Source: Firmicutes bacterium AM55-24TS
Lineage (GTDB): Bacteria; Bacillota; Clostridia; UBA1381
Assembly (NCBI GenBank): GCA_003460745.1
Contig: QTVU01000061.1
Span: forward strand, 1 to 12,370
Length of the DNA: 12,370 nt
Reading direction: 5' to 3'
Numbering within the stretch: position 1 is the stretch's first letter; the number at the start of each line of letters is the position of its first letter. Under the pieces are notes generated by a model. The model was not told where the DNA came from. It was given only the letters and a program-made list of their open reading frames with translations, and did no database searches. A program made the translations under genes and the position numbers. Shown here one piece after another: positions 1 through 7,228 of this stretch.

Positions 1-55
1 TAAAAATAAATTAAAAAATAGAATGATATTTAATAATTTTGTAACAAATTGCAAG

Positions 56-84
56 TTGACATAATTGTAATGTTATTGTATTAT
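56..84 (+). promoter_or_regulatory. Sigma-A promoter for ruvAB
   Basis: A perfect -35 TTGACA (56-61) and a -10 TATTAT (79-84) are separated by 17 bp, and the ruvA Shine-Dalgarno GAGGT (93-97) lies 8 nt before its ATG. This is a near-consensus housekeeping promoter in an AT-rich leader. I see no Gram-positive LexA box (GAAC-N4-GTTC type) near it, although ruvAB is under SOS control in several bacteria. Confidence 0.8.
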
Positions 85-105
85 ATATGTACGAGGTAAG
101 AAAGA

Positions 106-693
106 ATGTATTATTATATAAAAGGTACGTTGGTACAAAAGAGCGATAATTACATAGTTGTAGACGCAAACGGAGTGGGATATATGATTTACACTTCGCT
201 AAACAGTATGCAAAATACGGGTGAAATCGGTAAAAAAATTACAATATATACATATTTACACGTCAGAGAGGACGTAATGGATTTATTCGGTTTTACAACT
301 ATAGAAGAAAAGAATATGTTTATGCACCTTATATCCGTTTCAGGTGTAGGTCCTAAAGCGGCACTTTCTATTTTGTCGGTAACAACTCCGGCTAAATTTG
401 CGTTGGCTGTTATAACGAATGACGTTAAGACGATTACAAAAGCGTCCGGCGTAGGTCCTAAAATGGCTCAAAGAGTTATATTGGAGCTTAAAGATAAGAT
501 GAAAACGGACGAGCTTGAAATTGATTTGGAAGATGAAAGTGACGATATACTTTCAGATAACAGAAGTGAGGCAATAAGTGCGCTTGTTGTTTTGGGTTAC
601 AGCTCAAACGATGCACAAAAAGCCGTTAAGGGTATAGACGGAACGTTGAGTGTTGAAGAAATAATAAAGAAAGCACTTGCAGGATTATTATAA
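106..693 (+). CDS. ruvA: Holliday junction branch migration complex subunit RuvA
   Basis: RuvA tetramers bind four-way DNA junctions and load RuvB rings for branch migration in recombinational repair. The 195-aa protein is close to the usual ~200 aa and shows the three family domains. An N-terminal OB fold spans about 1-62. Domain II has two helix-hairpin-helix motifs, both reading SGVGPK (79-84 and 114-119). After an acidic linker (about 135-150) comes the C-terminal RuvB-contacting domain (about 153-195). The start has a well-placed GAGGT site 8 nt upstream. ruvB follows after 29 nt, the usual ruvAB operon. No ruvC is visible; Firmicutes generally use RecU or another resolvase instead. Confidence 0.97.
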   Translation: MYYYIKGTLVQKSDNYIVVDANGVGYMIYTSLNSMQNTGEIGKKITIYTYLHVREDVMDLFGFTTIEEKNMFMHLISVSGVGPKAALSILSVTTPAKFALAVITNDVKTITKASGVGPKMAQRVILELKDKMKTDELEIDLEDESDDILSDNRSEAISALVVLGYSSNDAQKAVKGIDGTLSVEEIIKKALAGLL

Positions 694-722
694 TTAGGAG
701 ATTATATAGGGAGGTAAAATCA

Positions 723-1730
723 TTGTTTGATGAGGACGAAAGATTTGTCACAAGTGATTTTATAAGTGAAGATGCAGAGATTGAGGTCGGTTTAAGACCG
801 AGAAATCTTTCTGAATATATAGGCCAGGAAAAAGCTAAAAACAATCTTGAAATATACATAAAAGCAGCACTTGAAAGACGTGAGGCTTTGGACCACGTTT
901 TGCTTTACGGACCGCCGGGATTGGGTAAAACCACATTGGCAAGTATTATTGCCAATGAGATGGGTGTTAATATAAGAATAACTTCCGGTCCTGCGATTGA
1001 AAAAGCGGGTGACTTGGCGGCTATTCTTACAAACCTGTCGGAACACGATATACTGTTTATTGACGAAATACACCGTATGTCAAGAACGGTTGAAGAAATA
1101 CTTTATCCGGCTATGGAGGACTATGCGCTTGACATTATTATAGGTAAAGGTCCAGCGGCGAAGTCTATAAGAATTGATTTGCCGAAATTTACACTTATAG
1201 GAGCGACAACAAGAGCAGGACTTTTGACAGCACCGTTAAGAGACAGATTTGGTGTTATAAGCCGACTTGAACTTTATACTGTTGAAGAAATCAAGGAAAT
1301 AGTCAAAAGAAGTGCGGGTTTGCTTGATGTGGAAATAGACGATGAGGGTGCGGCGGAAATTGCGTCACGTTCAAGAGGTACTCCAAGAATTGCAAACCGA
1401 TTTTTAAAGCGTGTGCGTGACTTTGCACAGGTAAAGTATGACGGTAAGATTGATTATAAGGTTGCGGCAGATGCTTTAAAGAGTATGGAAGTCGATGAAC
1501 TCGGTCTTGATATAATTGACAGCCGAATGATTAAGACTATGATTGAAAACTTCGGTGGCGGACCTGTCGGTCTTGACACTTTGGCGGCTACAATAGGCGA
1601 AGAACCGAATACTATTGAGGATGTATATGAGCCGTATTTGTTGCAACTTGGTTTTATATCAAGAACACCGAGAGGAAGAATTGCGACAAAGGCTGCGTAT
1701 GACCATTTTGACATTCCGTTTGCGGAATGA
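723..1730 (+). CDS. ruvB: Holliday junction branch migration ATPase RuvB
   Basis: RuvB is the hexameric AAA+ motor that pumps DNA through the RuvA-bound junction. Visible motifs are Walker A GPPGLGKT (63-70), Walker B LFIDEIHR (111-118), sensor 1 ATTR (161-164), the arginine finger in PLRDRFG (R173), and GTPRIANR (219-226) of the sensor 2 region. A C-terminal winged-helix DNA-binding domain follows (about 260-330). At 335 aa it is full length. The start is a TTG codon, chosen because a strong GGGAGGT (709-715) sits 7 nt upstream and the N-terminus then aligns with the family. It is 29 nt downstream of ruvA and co-transcribed with it. No terminator separates it from the amidase that follows. 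Confidence 0.97.
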   Translation: MFDEDERFVTSDFISEDAEIEVGLRPRNLSEYIGQEKAKNNLEIYIKAALERREALDHVLLYGPPGLGKTTLASIIANEMGVNIRITSGPAIEKAGDLAAILTNLSEHDILFIDEIHRMSRTVEEILYPAMEDYALDIIIGKGPAAKSIRIDLPKFTLIGATTRAGLLTAPLRDRFGVISRLELYTVEEIKEIVKRSAGLLDVEIDDEGAAEIASRSRGTPRIANRFLKRVRDFAQVKYDGKIDYKVAADALKSMEVDELGLDIIDSRMIKTMIENFGGGPVGLDTLAATIGEEPNTIEDVYEPYLLQLGFISRTPRGRIATKAAYDHFDIPFAE

Positions 1731-1763
1731 TTGAAATAGAAAAAATGTGTAGGATAAAAAAGA

Positions 1764-1776
1764 AAAGGAGATGATG
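1764..1776 (+). promoter_or_regulatory. Extended Shine-Dalgarno that decides the amidase start
   Basis: The stretch AAAAGGAGATGAT (1764-1776) matches the extended anti-Shine-Dalgarno complement (AAAGGAGGTGAT) with one mismatch. The two ATG triplets at 1771 and 1774 are therefore best read as part of the ribosome binding site. The first usable start is ATG 1783. Confidence 0.7.
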
Positions 1777-1782
1777 TGCAAA

Positions 1783-3342
1783 ATGAGAAAATTAAGAGTA
1801 TCACTTATAGCGATAGTAATGTTTTTGTTTTGCAGTGTAGGTTTCGCATCGGCACAGACTATGATGCTTGAATATGATGGGGGAACACACGAGTATAAAG
1901 GAGAGATTTATGCGCTTGTTGTAAACAATCAGCTAATCAATCCGCCGCTTTCGCCGATTATATTTAATGACAGAGCACTTGTACCGGTAAGAGAAATATT
2001 TGAGGAAGTGGGTGCAACGGTAAATTACATTAATGACACTCAAACCATTGAAGTTTCGAGTGATGAATATGATGTGGTTATGAGAATTAATGATAATGTT
2101 GCGTACATAAACGGTGAAAAAACCAATATACCCGACAATGTAGTACCAAAGCTTATCTCAAAGGTAGGCGGTGAAACAAAAACAATGGTTCCCGTAAGAT
2201 TTATAAGTGAAACGATAGGTCTTGATGTAAAATTTGATTCGGAGGATGGAGCGATTTTGATTGATTCGGACGGATATGTTATTTCGGACGAAAATCAAGA
2301 ACCGAGTATTGACGATGTAGTTCCTCAGCCTGATAATTCGGATGATAATGCAAGTTATACACCGTCGGTTGAAACAAAAATAACAAACGTTTCATATGAC
2401 ATTACAGGCGATAACAGCATTAAAGTTACAGTTACATCTAATGCCGATATTGCAAGTTATTCCGATTTTACATTAAGTTCACCGGAAAGAGTTGTTGTGG
2501 ATTTTGCAGGAATGAAGTTTGACGGCGTAGGTGATACACTAAGCGTTAACAAAGCAGGTGTGACATCTGTAAGAATGGGCGACAATGACGAAAGAGCAAG
2601 AGTTGTTGTAGATATTTCAAATTTAAAAAAATACAATATTGAAAAAACGGCAAACAATACTGTTGTTATAAATGTTGAAACAAAGGCGGCCGCACCGACA
2701 CCAAAGCCGACTGTAAACAACGGAAATTCAAACAACAATTCGACAATTACTGCTGATTCAAGCAAATTGATTGTGCTTGACGCAGGTCATGGAGGAAGTG
2801 ACTCAGGCGCGGTTGGCTATTCTAACGGTAATGTGGTACTTGAAAAGAATTTGACTCTTGAAATAACGTACAAAGTAAAAGAAATTCTTGAAAACGCCGG
2901 TTATACCGTTTCAATGACACGAACAGGCGATACTTTGCCGTCATTGGTTGAACGTCCTACTCAAGCAAATGCTGAAAATGCCGCTGTTTTTGTAAGTATA
3001 CATATCAATTCCGTTGACAATGCACCGAATGCTAACGGAACTGAAGTATATTATGCAGATTCAAATAACGGTAACGCTTACGGCACAACAAGCGAAAAGC
3101 TTGCAACCAATATATTAAACAGGATGCTTTATTATATGGGTTCAACAAACAGAGGCGTTAAAACTGCCGAACACGCAGTTACAAAACGCTGTGAAATGCC
3201 TGCGGCACTTACCGAAGTCGGCTTTATAACAAATCCTACGGAAGTTTATAATATGACTACCGACGAATATCAATATAAAGCTGCTCAAGGTATTGCCGAG
3301 GGAATAATGATAACATTAAAAGATATTAATGTTCCGCAATAA
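1783..3342 (+). CDS. Secreted N-acetylmuramoyl-L-alanine amidase with stalk and AMIN domains
   Basis: The product is a zinc amidase that cleaves the bond between N-acetylmuramic acid and L-alanine in peptidoglycan, acting outside the membrane. From ATG 1783 it is 519 aa. A signal peptide (1-24, likely cleaved after ASA) is followed by a copper-amine-oxidase-N-type stalk domain (about 40-165; two VPVR repeats at 67-70 and 136-139). An acidic linker (165-195) leads to an AMIN domain (about 197-300), then a Pro/Asn-rich linker (303-325). The Amidase_3 catalytic domain is about 328-515. Expected zinc ligands H336 (AGHGG), E354 and H407 (SIHIN) and catalytic E478 (TEVGF) are all present. It lies 52 nt after ruvB without an intervening terminator, so it probably shares that transcript, and two hairpins follow it. 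The fold and enzyme class are clear; the role (division, sporulation or turnover) is not. Confidence 0.93.
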   Translation: MRKLRVSLIAIVMFLFCSVGFASAQTMMLEYDGGTHEYKGEIYALVVNNQLINPPLSPIIFNDRALVPVREIFEEVGATVNYINDTQTIEVSSDEYDVVMRINDNVAYINGEKTNIPDNVVPKLISKVGGETKTMVPVRFISETIGLDVKFDSEDGAILIDSDGYVISDENQEPSIDDVVPQPDNSDDNASYTPSVETKITNVSYDITGDNSIKVTVTSNADIASYSDFTLSSPERVVVDFAGMKFDGVGDTLSVNKAGVTSVRMGDNDERARVVVDISNLKKYNIEKTANNTVVINVETKAAAPTPKPTVNNGNSNNNSTITADSSKLIVLDAGHGGSDSGAVGYSNGNVVLEKNLTLEITYKVKEILENAGYTVSMTRTGDTLPSLVERPTQANAENAAVFVSIHINSVDNAPNANGTEVYYADSNNGNAYGTTSEKLATNILNRMLYYMGSTNRGVKTAEHAVTKRCEMPAALTEVGFITNPTEVYNMTTDEYQYKAAQGIAEGIMITLKDINVPQ

Positions 3343-3358
3343 TTTTGTCTTTAAAATG

Positions 3359-3394
3359 AACTGTCTTTCCTATTTGGGAAAGGCAGTTTTTTTT
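3359..3394 (+). terminator. Rho-independent terminator after the amidase gene
   Basis: A 12-bp stem (3359-3370 paired with 3377-3388, one G-U pair) with a 6-nt loop is followed by a run of eight T (3387-3394). This is a strong intrinsic terminator ending the ruvAB-amidase unit. Confidence 0.9.
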
Positions 3395-3399
3395 ATTAT

Positions 3400-3435
3400 A
3401 ATGTTTCGACTAAAATATGTCGAAACATTTTTTTT
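3400..3435 (+). terminator. Second hairpin with T-tract, overlapping Spo0A-like boxes
   Basis: A perfect 11-bp inverted repeat (AATGTTTCGAC 3400-3410 with GTCGAAACATT 3419-3429, 8-nt loop) is followed by a run of T (3428-3435). It looks like a second tandem terminator 5 nt after the first. Each arm also carries a Spo0A-box-like heptamer (TTCGACT 3405-3411 and TGTCGAA 3418-3424), so the repeat may instead, or also, be protein-binding DNA upstream of spoIIGA. Confidence 0.6.
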
Positions 3436-3456
3436 ATTCGACAACCGACTTTGACA
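3405..3456 (+). promoter_or_regulatory. Putative Spo0A box cluster upstream of spoIIGA
   Basis: Four heptamers resemble the Spo0A box TGTCGAA. On the minus strand, 3405-3411 has one mismatch and 3437-3443 is perfect. On the plus strand, 3418-3424 is perfect. On the minus strand, 3450-3456 has one mismatch and overlaps the -35 element. Taking +1 near 3490, they are centred at about -82, -69, -50 and -37. This resembles the two-site arrangement known for the B. subtilis spoIIG promoter. Spo0A~P activates that promoter at the onset of sporulation. The sites are predicted from sequence only. Confidence 0.72.
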
Positions 3457-3483
3457 TTTTTCTTACAGTATATGGAGTATAAT
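3451..3483 (+). promoter_or_regulatory. Sigma-A promoter of spoIIGA-sigE with long spacer
   Basis: A perfect -35 TTGACA (3451-3456) and a perfect -10 TATAAT (3478-3483) are separated by 21 bp instead of about 17. The B. subtilis spoIIG promoter is known for the same kind of over-long spacer (22 bp), which makes it dependent on Spo0A~P. No better -10 lies at normal distance. Confidence 0.75.
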
Positions 3484-3503
3484 ACTTTTTAGAGGTGAGC
3501 GAT

Positions 3504-4343
3504 ATGGAGATATATGCCGATGTAATATTTTTCGTAAATTTTATATTTTCATATGTGCTGTTATACATTCTCGGCAAGTTCGTTAATACGGTGAAAATAA
3601 AAAAGCTGCGTTTAGCCGTTGCGGCGGTAATCGGCGGAATAAGTTCGGCGATTATATTTTGTATAGAAATGCCGATGTGGATTTCGTATGTGCTGAGATG
3701 CGTGGCGATGTTTTTGATGATAACAACAGCCTATTTTGAAAAACGCAAAAACATACTAAATCAGATGTTATGGTTTGTAATGCTCGGCGGTATAATGATG
3801 TTTGTAATGATAATGCTTGTATCGCTTACGGGTAAAACAATCGGTATGGCAATCAACAACGGCATTGTATATTTTGATATTAATTCAAAGGTGTTTGCCG
3901 TATCGCTTGGAATATCGTGCATTATGATGATTTTCTTTGTAAAGATGTTTAAAAACAGAAAAAATAAAAAATACTATATACTGAATGTGACACATAATGA
4001 CAGAACTATAACTGTTTCTGCATTGTTTGACAGCGGTAATTTACTTAAAGAGCCTATAACGGGTAAGTATGTAAGCATACTTGAATGGGAAACGGCAAAA
4101 GAACTGTTTGATACCGAAATAGAATTTTCGGATATTGAAAATTATATCGAAGATATGAAATTGTGGGCAGTGCCGTTTAATTCGTTGGGAAATTCGTCCG
4201 ATGTATTGTTTGCTTTTTTGGCAGATGAGATAAACATACCGGAAGAAAATAAAACAATAGATAAAACATTTATAGGTTTGTACGGCAGCAGACTTTCAAA
4301 TAATGAAGAATATCACGCATTGATTAATGCAGGATTACTATGA
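3504..4343 (+). CDS. spoIIGA: Sporulation pro-sigma-E processing aspartic protease SpoIIGA
   Basis: SpoIIGA is the septal membrane protease that removes the pro-peptide of sigma-E after a signal from the forespore protein SpoIIR. ATG 3504 is chosen because GAGGTG (3492-3497) sits 6 nt upstream and the product begins MEIYADV, like characterised SpoIIGA. The upstream in-frame GTG 3495 lies inside that site. The 279-aa protein has about five N-terminal membrane segments (roughly 8-27, 36-55, 59-78, 87-108, 129-149). A cytoplasmic aspartic-protease-like domain follows, with the catalytic motif FDSGN (D176). It overlaps an in-frame upstream start of sigE by 4 nt (ATGA) and the sigE ribosome site overlaps its stop codon, so substrate and protease are translationally coupled. 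Confidence 0.93.
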   Translation: MEIYADVIFFVNFIFSYVLLYILGKFVNTVKIKKLRLAVAAVIGGISSAIIFCIEMPMWISYVLRCVAMFLMITTAYFEKRKNILNQMLWFVMLGGIMMFVMIMLVSLTGKTIGMAINNGIVYFDINSKVFAVSLGISCIMMIFFVKMFKNRKNKKYYILNVTHNDRTITVSALFDSGNLLKEPITGKYVSILEWETAKELFDTEIEFSDIENYIEDMKLWAVPFNSLGNSSDVLFAFLADEINIPEENKTIDKTFIGLYGSRLSNNEEYHALINAGLL

Positions 4344-4348
4344 AGGAG
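4343..4348 (+). promoter_or_regulatory. Shine-Dalgarno deciding the sigE start
   Basis: AAGGAG begins at the last base of the spoIIGA stop codon and lies 9 nt before ATG 4358. The in-frame ATG at 4340 would have no ribosome site at proper distance, so 4358 is preferred. The overlap points to translational coupling of spoIIGA and sigE. Confidence 0.65.
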
Positions 4349-4357
4349 TTTAAAGAA

Positions 4358-5071
4358 ATGGAATTATTAAGAAAAATCAGTTCAAAATTTATGTGTATTG
4401 GCTCAAATCCTCTGAAAAATGCGGAAGTCTTTTATATCGGAGGCAGTGACACATTGCCGCCGCCATTGAAAAAAGACGAGGAAGAAGCACTTATGAAAAA
4501 GCTTGCAAACGGTGATATGAGTGTTAAGGCTACCTTGATTGAAAGAAATTTAAGGCTTGTTGTTTATATCGCGAGAAAGTTTGAAAATACGGGCATATAT
4601 GTTGAGGACTTAATCTCAATCGGTACGATTGGTTTGATAAAAGCGATAAATACATTTAATCCGCTTAAAAATATAAAGCTTGCAACGTATGCATCAAGGT
4701 GCATTGAAAATGAAATATTAATGTATCTTCGTAAAAATTCAAATATGCGCAGTGAGGTTTCTATTGATGAGCCGCTTAATGTGGATTGGGACGGAAATGA
4801 ACTTTTGCTTTCTGATATACTCGGAACGGATAATGATGTTATCTGTAAAAATATAGAGGACGAGGTTGACAAGGCACTGCTTGTTGACGCGATGAAAAAA
4901 CTGTCTGTAAGGGAGCAACAGATAATGCGGTTACGATTCGGACTCGGTAACGGAAAGGAAAAAACACAAAAGGAAGTTGCAGATATGCTTGGTATATCTC
5001 AATCATATATTTCCAGGCTTGAAAAAAGAATAATAGGCAGATTGAAAAAAGAAATAGCCAAAATGTGCTGA
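4358..5071 (+). CDS. sigE: Pro-form of mother-cell sporulation sigma factor sigma-E
   Basis: Sigma-E directs early gene expression in the mother cell after asymmetric division. The 237-aa product aligns throughout with known sigma-E. It has a pro-sequence of about 25 residues ending at VFYIGGS (24-30, expected cleavage near F25/Y26), then PPPL (34-37). Region 2 covers about 60-127 ([31 protein letters not shown]). The [17 protein letters not shown] block is at 137-153. Region 4 covers about 183-235 with the helix-turn-helix [14 protein letters not shown]. It is adjacent to its activating protease SpoIIGA, as in other spore formers. The pro-sequence is somewhat diverged from that of Bacillus, as is usual for this segment. 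Expression should follow the Spo0A-type promoter at 3451-3483. Confidence 0.96.
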   Translation: MELLRKISSKFMCIGSNPLKNAEVFYIGGSDTLPPPLKKDEEEALMKKLANGDMSVKATLIERNLRLVVYIARKFENTGIYVEDLISIGTIGLIKAINTFNPLKNIKLATYASRCIENEILMYLRKNSNMRSEVSIDEPLNVDWDGNELLLSDILGTDNDVICKNIEDEVDKALLVDAMKKLSVREQQIMRLRFGLGNGKEKTQKEVADMLGISQSYISRLEKRIIGRLKKEIAKMC

Positions 5072-5101
5072 ATATACATATTATCGTCATATCTTGTACA
5101 T

Positions 5102-5121
5102 AACCGCAATAAAGCGGTTTT
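5102..5121 (+). terminator. Small hairpin with T-tract in the sigE-sigG spacer
   Basis: AACCGC (5102-5107) pairs with GCGGTT (5114-5119) across a 6-nt loop, followed by TTTT (5118-5121). The 6-bp stem is weak for a terminator, so it may act as a partial attenuator lowering read-through from sigE into sigG, or may be incidental. Confidence 0.35.
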
Positions 5122-5141
5122 CAATCAAGGAGGAAAAAGAT

Positions 5142-5912
5142 ATGACGAACAAAGTGGAAATCTGCGGGGTGAATACGTCAAAACTCCCTGTTCTTTCAAG
5201 AGAGGAAAAGAATAAGTTATTTATAAAAATCAAGAACGGCGATTTACAGGCGCGTGAAACTTTTGTAAAGGGCAATTTAAGACTTGTACTGAGCGTTATA
5301 CAAAGATTTAATAATAGAGGTGAAAACGTAGACGATTTGTTTCAAGTCGGCTGTATAGGACTGATAAAGGCGATAGATAATTTCGATTTAAGTCAGAATG
5401 TGCAATTCTCGACGTATGCCGTGCCGATGATTATCGGTGAAATAAGAAGATATTTGCGTGACAATAATTCTATCCGCGTGAGCCGTTCTCTTAAAGATAT
5501 AGCATATAAAGCAATGCACGTCAAGGAACGGCTTATAAGTAAAAATTCAAAAGAGCCGACCATATCGGAAATAGCAAAAGAGCTTGACTTACCGAAAGAG
5601 GACGTTGTGTTTGCACTTGACGCAATAGCCGATCCGGTATCGCTGTTTGAACCGATATATCACGACGGAGGCGAGGCTATTTATGTAATGGATCAGGTTA
5701 AAGACACTAAAAATGTTGACGAAAACTGGCTTGAAAATATTGCGTTGAGCGAAGCAATGAAACATCTTGACGAAAGGGAAAAGCATATTTTGAATTTAAG
5801 ATTTTTTCAAAGCCGTACGCAAATGGAAGTTGCGGAAGAAATCGGTATATCGCAGGCACAAGTTTCCAGACTTGAAAAGAGTGCTTTAAAACAGCTTAGA
5901 AAATATGTATAA
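5142..5912 (+). CDS. sigG: Late forespore sporulation sigma factor sigma-G
   Basis: Sigma-G drives late forespore transcription (SASPs, germination receptors). ATG 5142 is chosen because AAGGAGG (5127-5133) lies 8 nt upstream and the product begins MTNKVEICGV, then TSKLPVL, the family's N-terminal signature. An upstream in-frame start at 5094 would add 16 residues not found in the family. At 256 aa it is full length. Region 2 (about 44-110) contains NLRLVLSVIQRFNNRG, DDLFQVGCIGLIKAIDNFD and FSTYAVPMIIGEIRRYLRDN. Region 3 follows (about 112-190; PVSLFEPIY at 165-173). Region 4 (about 207-254) has GISQAQVSRLEKSA. It lies 70 nt after sigE. I could not find a convincing sigma-F-type promoter there, so its forespore-specific expression is not explained by what I see. 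Confidence 0.96.
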   Translation: MTNKVEICGVNTSKLPVLSREEKNKLFIKIKNGDLQARETFVKGNLRLVLSVIQRFNNRGENVDDLFQVGCIGLIKAIDNFDLSQNVQFSTYAVPMIIGEIRRYLRDNNSIRVSRSLKDIAYKAMHVKERLISKNSKEPTISEIAKELDLPKEDVVFALDAIADPVSLFEPIYHDGGEAIYVMDQVKDTKNVDENWLENIALSEAMKHLDEREKHILNLRFFQSRTQMEVAEEIGISQAQVSRLEKSALKQLRKYV

Positions 5913-5920
5913 TGCAGAAT

Positions 5921-5952
5921 ACAAAAATCGGGGCAAAAAGCTCGATTTTTGT
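5921..5952 (+). terminator. Probable terminator after sigG
   Basis: An inverted repeat pairs 5921-5932 with 5941-5952 (12 bp, one G-U) around an 8-nt loop. A shorter alternative GC-rich hairpin (5931-5934 with 5940-5943) would leave the T-rich GATTTTTG as a tail. Either form would end the spoIIGA-sigE-sigG unit. Confidence 0.6.
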
Positions 5953-5992
5953 GATTAAATCTGAAAATTAATAAAAAAATTGCCGTCTGCTA

Positions 5993-6021
5993 TTGCATTT
6001 TTGACATATTTCGTGTATAAT
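5993..6021 (+). promoter_or_regulatory. Sigma-A promoter of the PucR-type regulator gene
   Basis: TTGCAT (5993-5998) and a perfect TATAAT (6016-6021) are 17 bp apart, 60 nt before the start codon. A perfect TTGACA at 6001-6006 is only 9 bp from this -10, and 25 bp from a second TATAAT at 6032-6037, so neither of those pairings is plausible. Confidence 0.6.
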
Positions 6022-6080
6022 GATAGAAGAATATAATAGCATAATTTGTATTTATAAATAAACAAATTGGAGGAATGAAA

Positions 6081-7166
6081 ATGATAAGCAAGGCATTTCA
6101 AAATATTGTAACGCAAATGGCTGATGTTTTTCCAAAGAAATTCGGTATTGTGGATTCGCATGGCTTGGTTTTGGCAAATAACGGCGGTGAACCGACAGGT
6201 GATATTATAGAAAATCTTGTATATGCGGCTACAAATAATGATAAATTACTTTTTAAGGACGGATATACAGTTCGTTCAATGTCAAACAAACCGTATGCCG
6301 AATATGTGGTATATGTTGAAGGCACTGATGAAGTATCAAAGTATTGTTGTAATTCCATTGTTGTTGCAGCAAATAATGTACGTCATTATTATGATGAAAA
6401 ATATGACAAGAACAATTTTATGCAAAATATCATTTTCGATAATCTTCTTTCTTTTGATTTACACCAAAAAGCAAGAGAACTTCATGTTGATATAGATATT
6501 CCGAGAGCAGTTTTCTATATAAAGGTGCTTGACGAGGGTGAAGTAGGTATTTACGATGTGCTTAGAAATATGTTCCCGGATAAAGAGAGAGATTTTGTTA
6601 TCAATATAGATACAAAAAATCTTGTGCTTATAAAGGAACTTAAGGAAGTTGAAAATTCTCAAAAACTTGAAGAAACGGCACAAGCTATTGTTGATACGGT
6701 AAATGCGGAAACAATGCTTACAGTATGCGTTGGTTTAAGTACGGTTGCTTATAATATCGACCAGATTAATAATGCATACAAAGAGGCACAGATTGCACTT
6801 GAAGTAGGTAAAGTGTTTGATGAAGAAAAGTATATTCTGAATTATGATAATTTGGGTATCGGCAGACTTATTTATCAGTTGCCTATAAAACTTTGTGAAT
6901 TGTTCTTGCAAGAGGTGTTTAAGAAGGGGGATATATCAACTCTTGATGACGAAACAATTTTGACAATAAATAAGTTCTTTGAAAATGACCTTAATGTCAG
7001 CGAAACATCAAGACAGCTTTTCGTACACAGAAATACTCTTGTATACAGACTTGAAAAGATTTATAAACTGACAGGTCTTGATTTGAGAAAGTTTGACCAG
7101 GCTATTGTATTTAAAGTGGCAATGATGGTGCATAAGTATCTTGAATCAAATTCAATGAAAATCTGA
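6081..7166 (+). CDS. PucR/CdaR-family helix-turn-helix transcriptional regulator
   Basis: The 361-aa protein is probably a cytoplasmic DNA-binding regulator. The C-terminus (about 293-355) matches the PucR/CdaR-type HTH: LNVSETSRQLFVHRNTLVYR (304-323), then LEKIYKLTGLDLR. A degenerate GGDEF-like domain typical of this family covers about 138-255. The N-terminal about 110 residues (FGIVDSHGLVLA at 21-32) look like a small-molecule sensor domain, but I cannot name the ligand. ATG 6081 is chosen because GGAGG (6069-6073) is 7 nt upstream; ATG 6075 would be only 1 nt from it. The gene stands alone between its own promoter and terminator, so the neighbourhood does not reveal its targets. Relatives control purine, sugar-diacid or amino-acid catabolism, which need not apply here. 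Confidence 0.82.
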   Translation: MISKAFQNIVTQMADVFPKKFGIVDSHGLVLANNGGEPTGDIIENLVYAATNNDKLLFKDGYTVRSMSNKPYAEYVVYVEGTDEVSKYCCNSIVVAANNVRHYYDEKYDKNNFMQNIIFDNLLSFDLHQKARELHVDIDIPRAVFYIKVLDEGEVGIYDVLRNMFPDKERDFVINIDTKNLVLIKELKEVENSQKLEETAQAIVDTVNAETMLTVCVGLSTVAYNIDQINNAYKEAQIALEVGKVFDEEKYILNYDNLGIGRLIYQLPIKLCELFLQEVFKKGDISTLDDETILTINKFFENDLNVSETSRQLFVHRNTLVYRLEKIYKLTGLDLRKFDQAIVFKVAMMVHKYLESNSMKI

Positions 7167-7178
7167 TAATGATTTTTT

Positions 7179-7213
7179 GGGGTGTGTAAACCACACCCTA
7201 TATTTTGTTTTTT
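7179..7213 (+). terminator. Terminator after the PucR-type regulator gene
   Basis: GGGTGTG (7180-7186) pairs with CACACCC (7192-7198) around a 5-nt loop, followed by the interrupted T-rich tail TATATTTTGTTTTTT (7199-7213). The protease gene starts only 16 nt further on and no clear promoter fits between, so read-through into it is possible. Confidence 0.8.
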
Positions 7214-7228
7214 AAGGAGCAATGAAAT

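Noticed and set aside
1..105. SOS (LexA) operator upstream of ruvA
   Set aside because: No GAAC-N4-GTTC-like sequence is present in the leader.
792..1073. Minus-strand open frames within ruvB and similar antisense frames elsewhere
   Set aside because: They have no ribosome site, no domain signature, and lie wholly opposite well-conserved genes.
5040..5125. CATATTA (5077-5083) as a sigma-F/G -10 element for sigG
   Set aside because: No matching -35 (GNATA-like) lies 15-18 bp upstream, so the match is likely chance in AT-rich DNA.
5094..5141. Earlier in-frame start for sigG
   Set aside because: The extra 16 residues are not part of sigma-G and run through the hairpin and Shine-Dalgarno at 5102-5133.
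6001..6021. TTGACA (6001-6006) paired with TATAAT (6016-6021) as a promoter
   Set aside because: The spacer is only 9 bp. TTGCAT at 5993-5998 gives a 17-bp spacer with the same -10.
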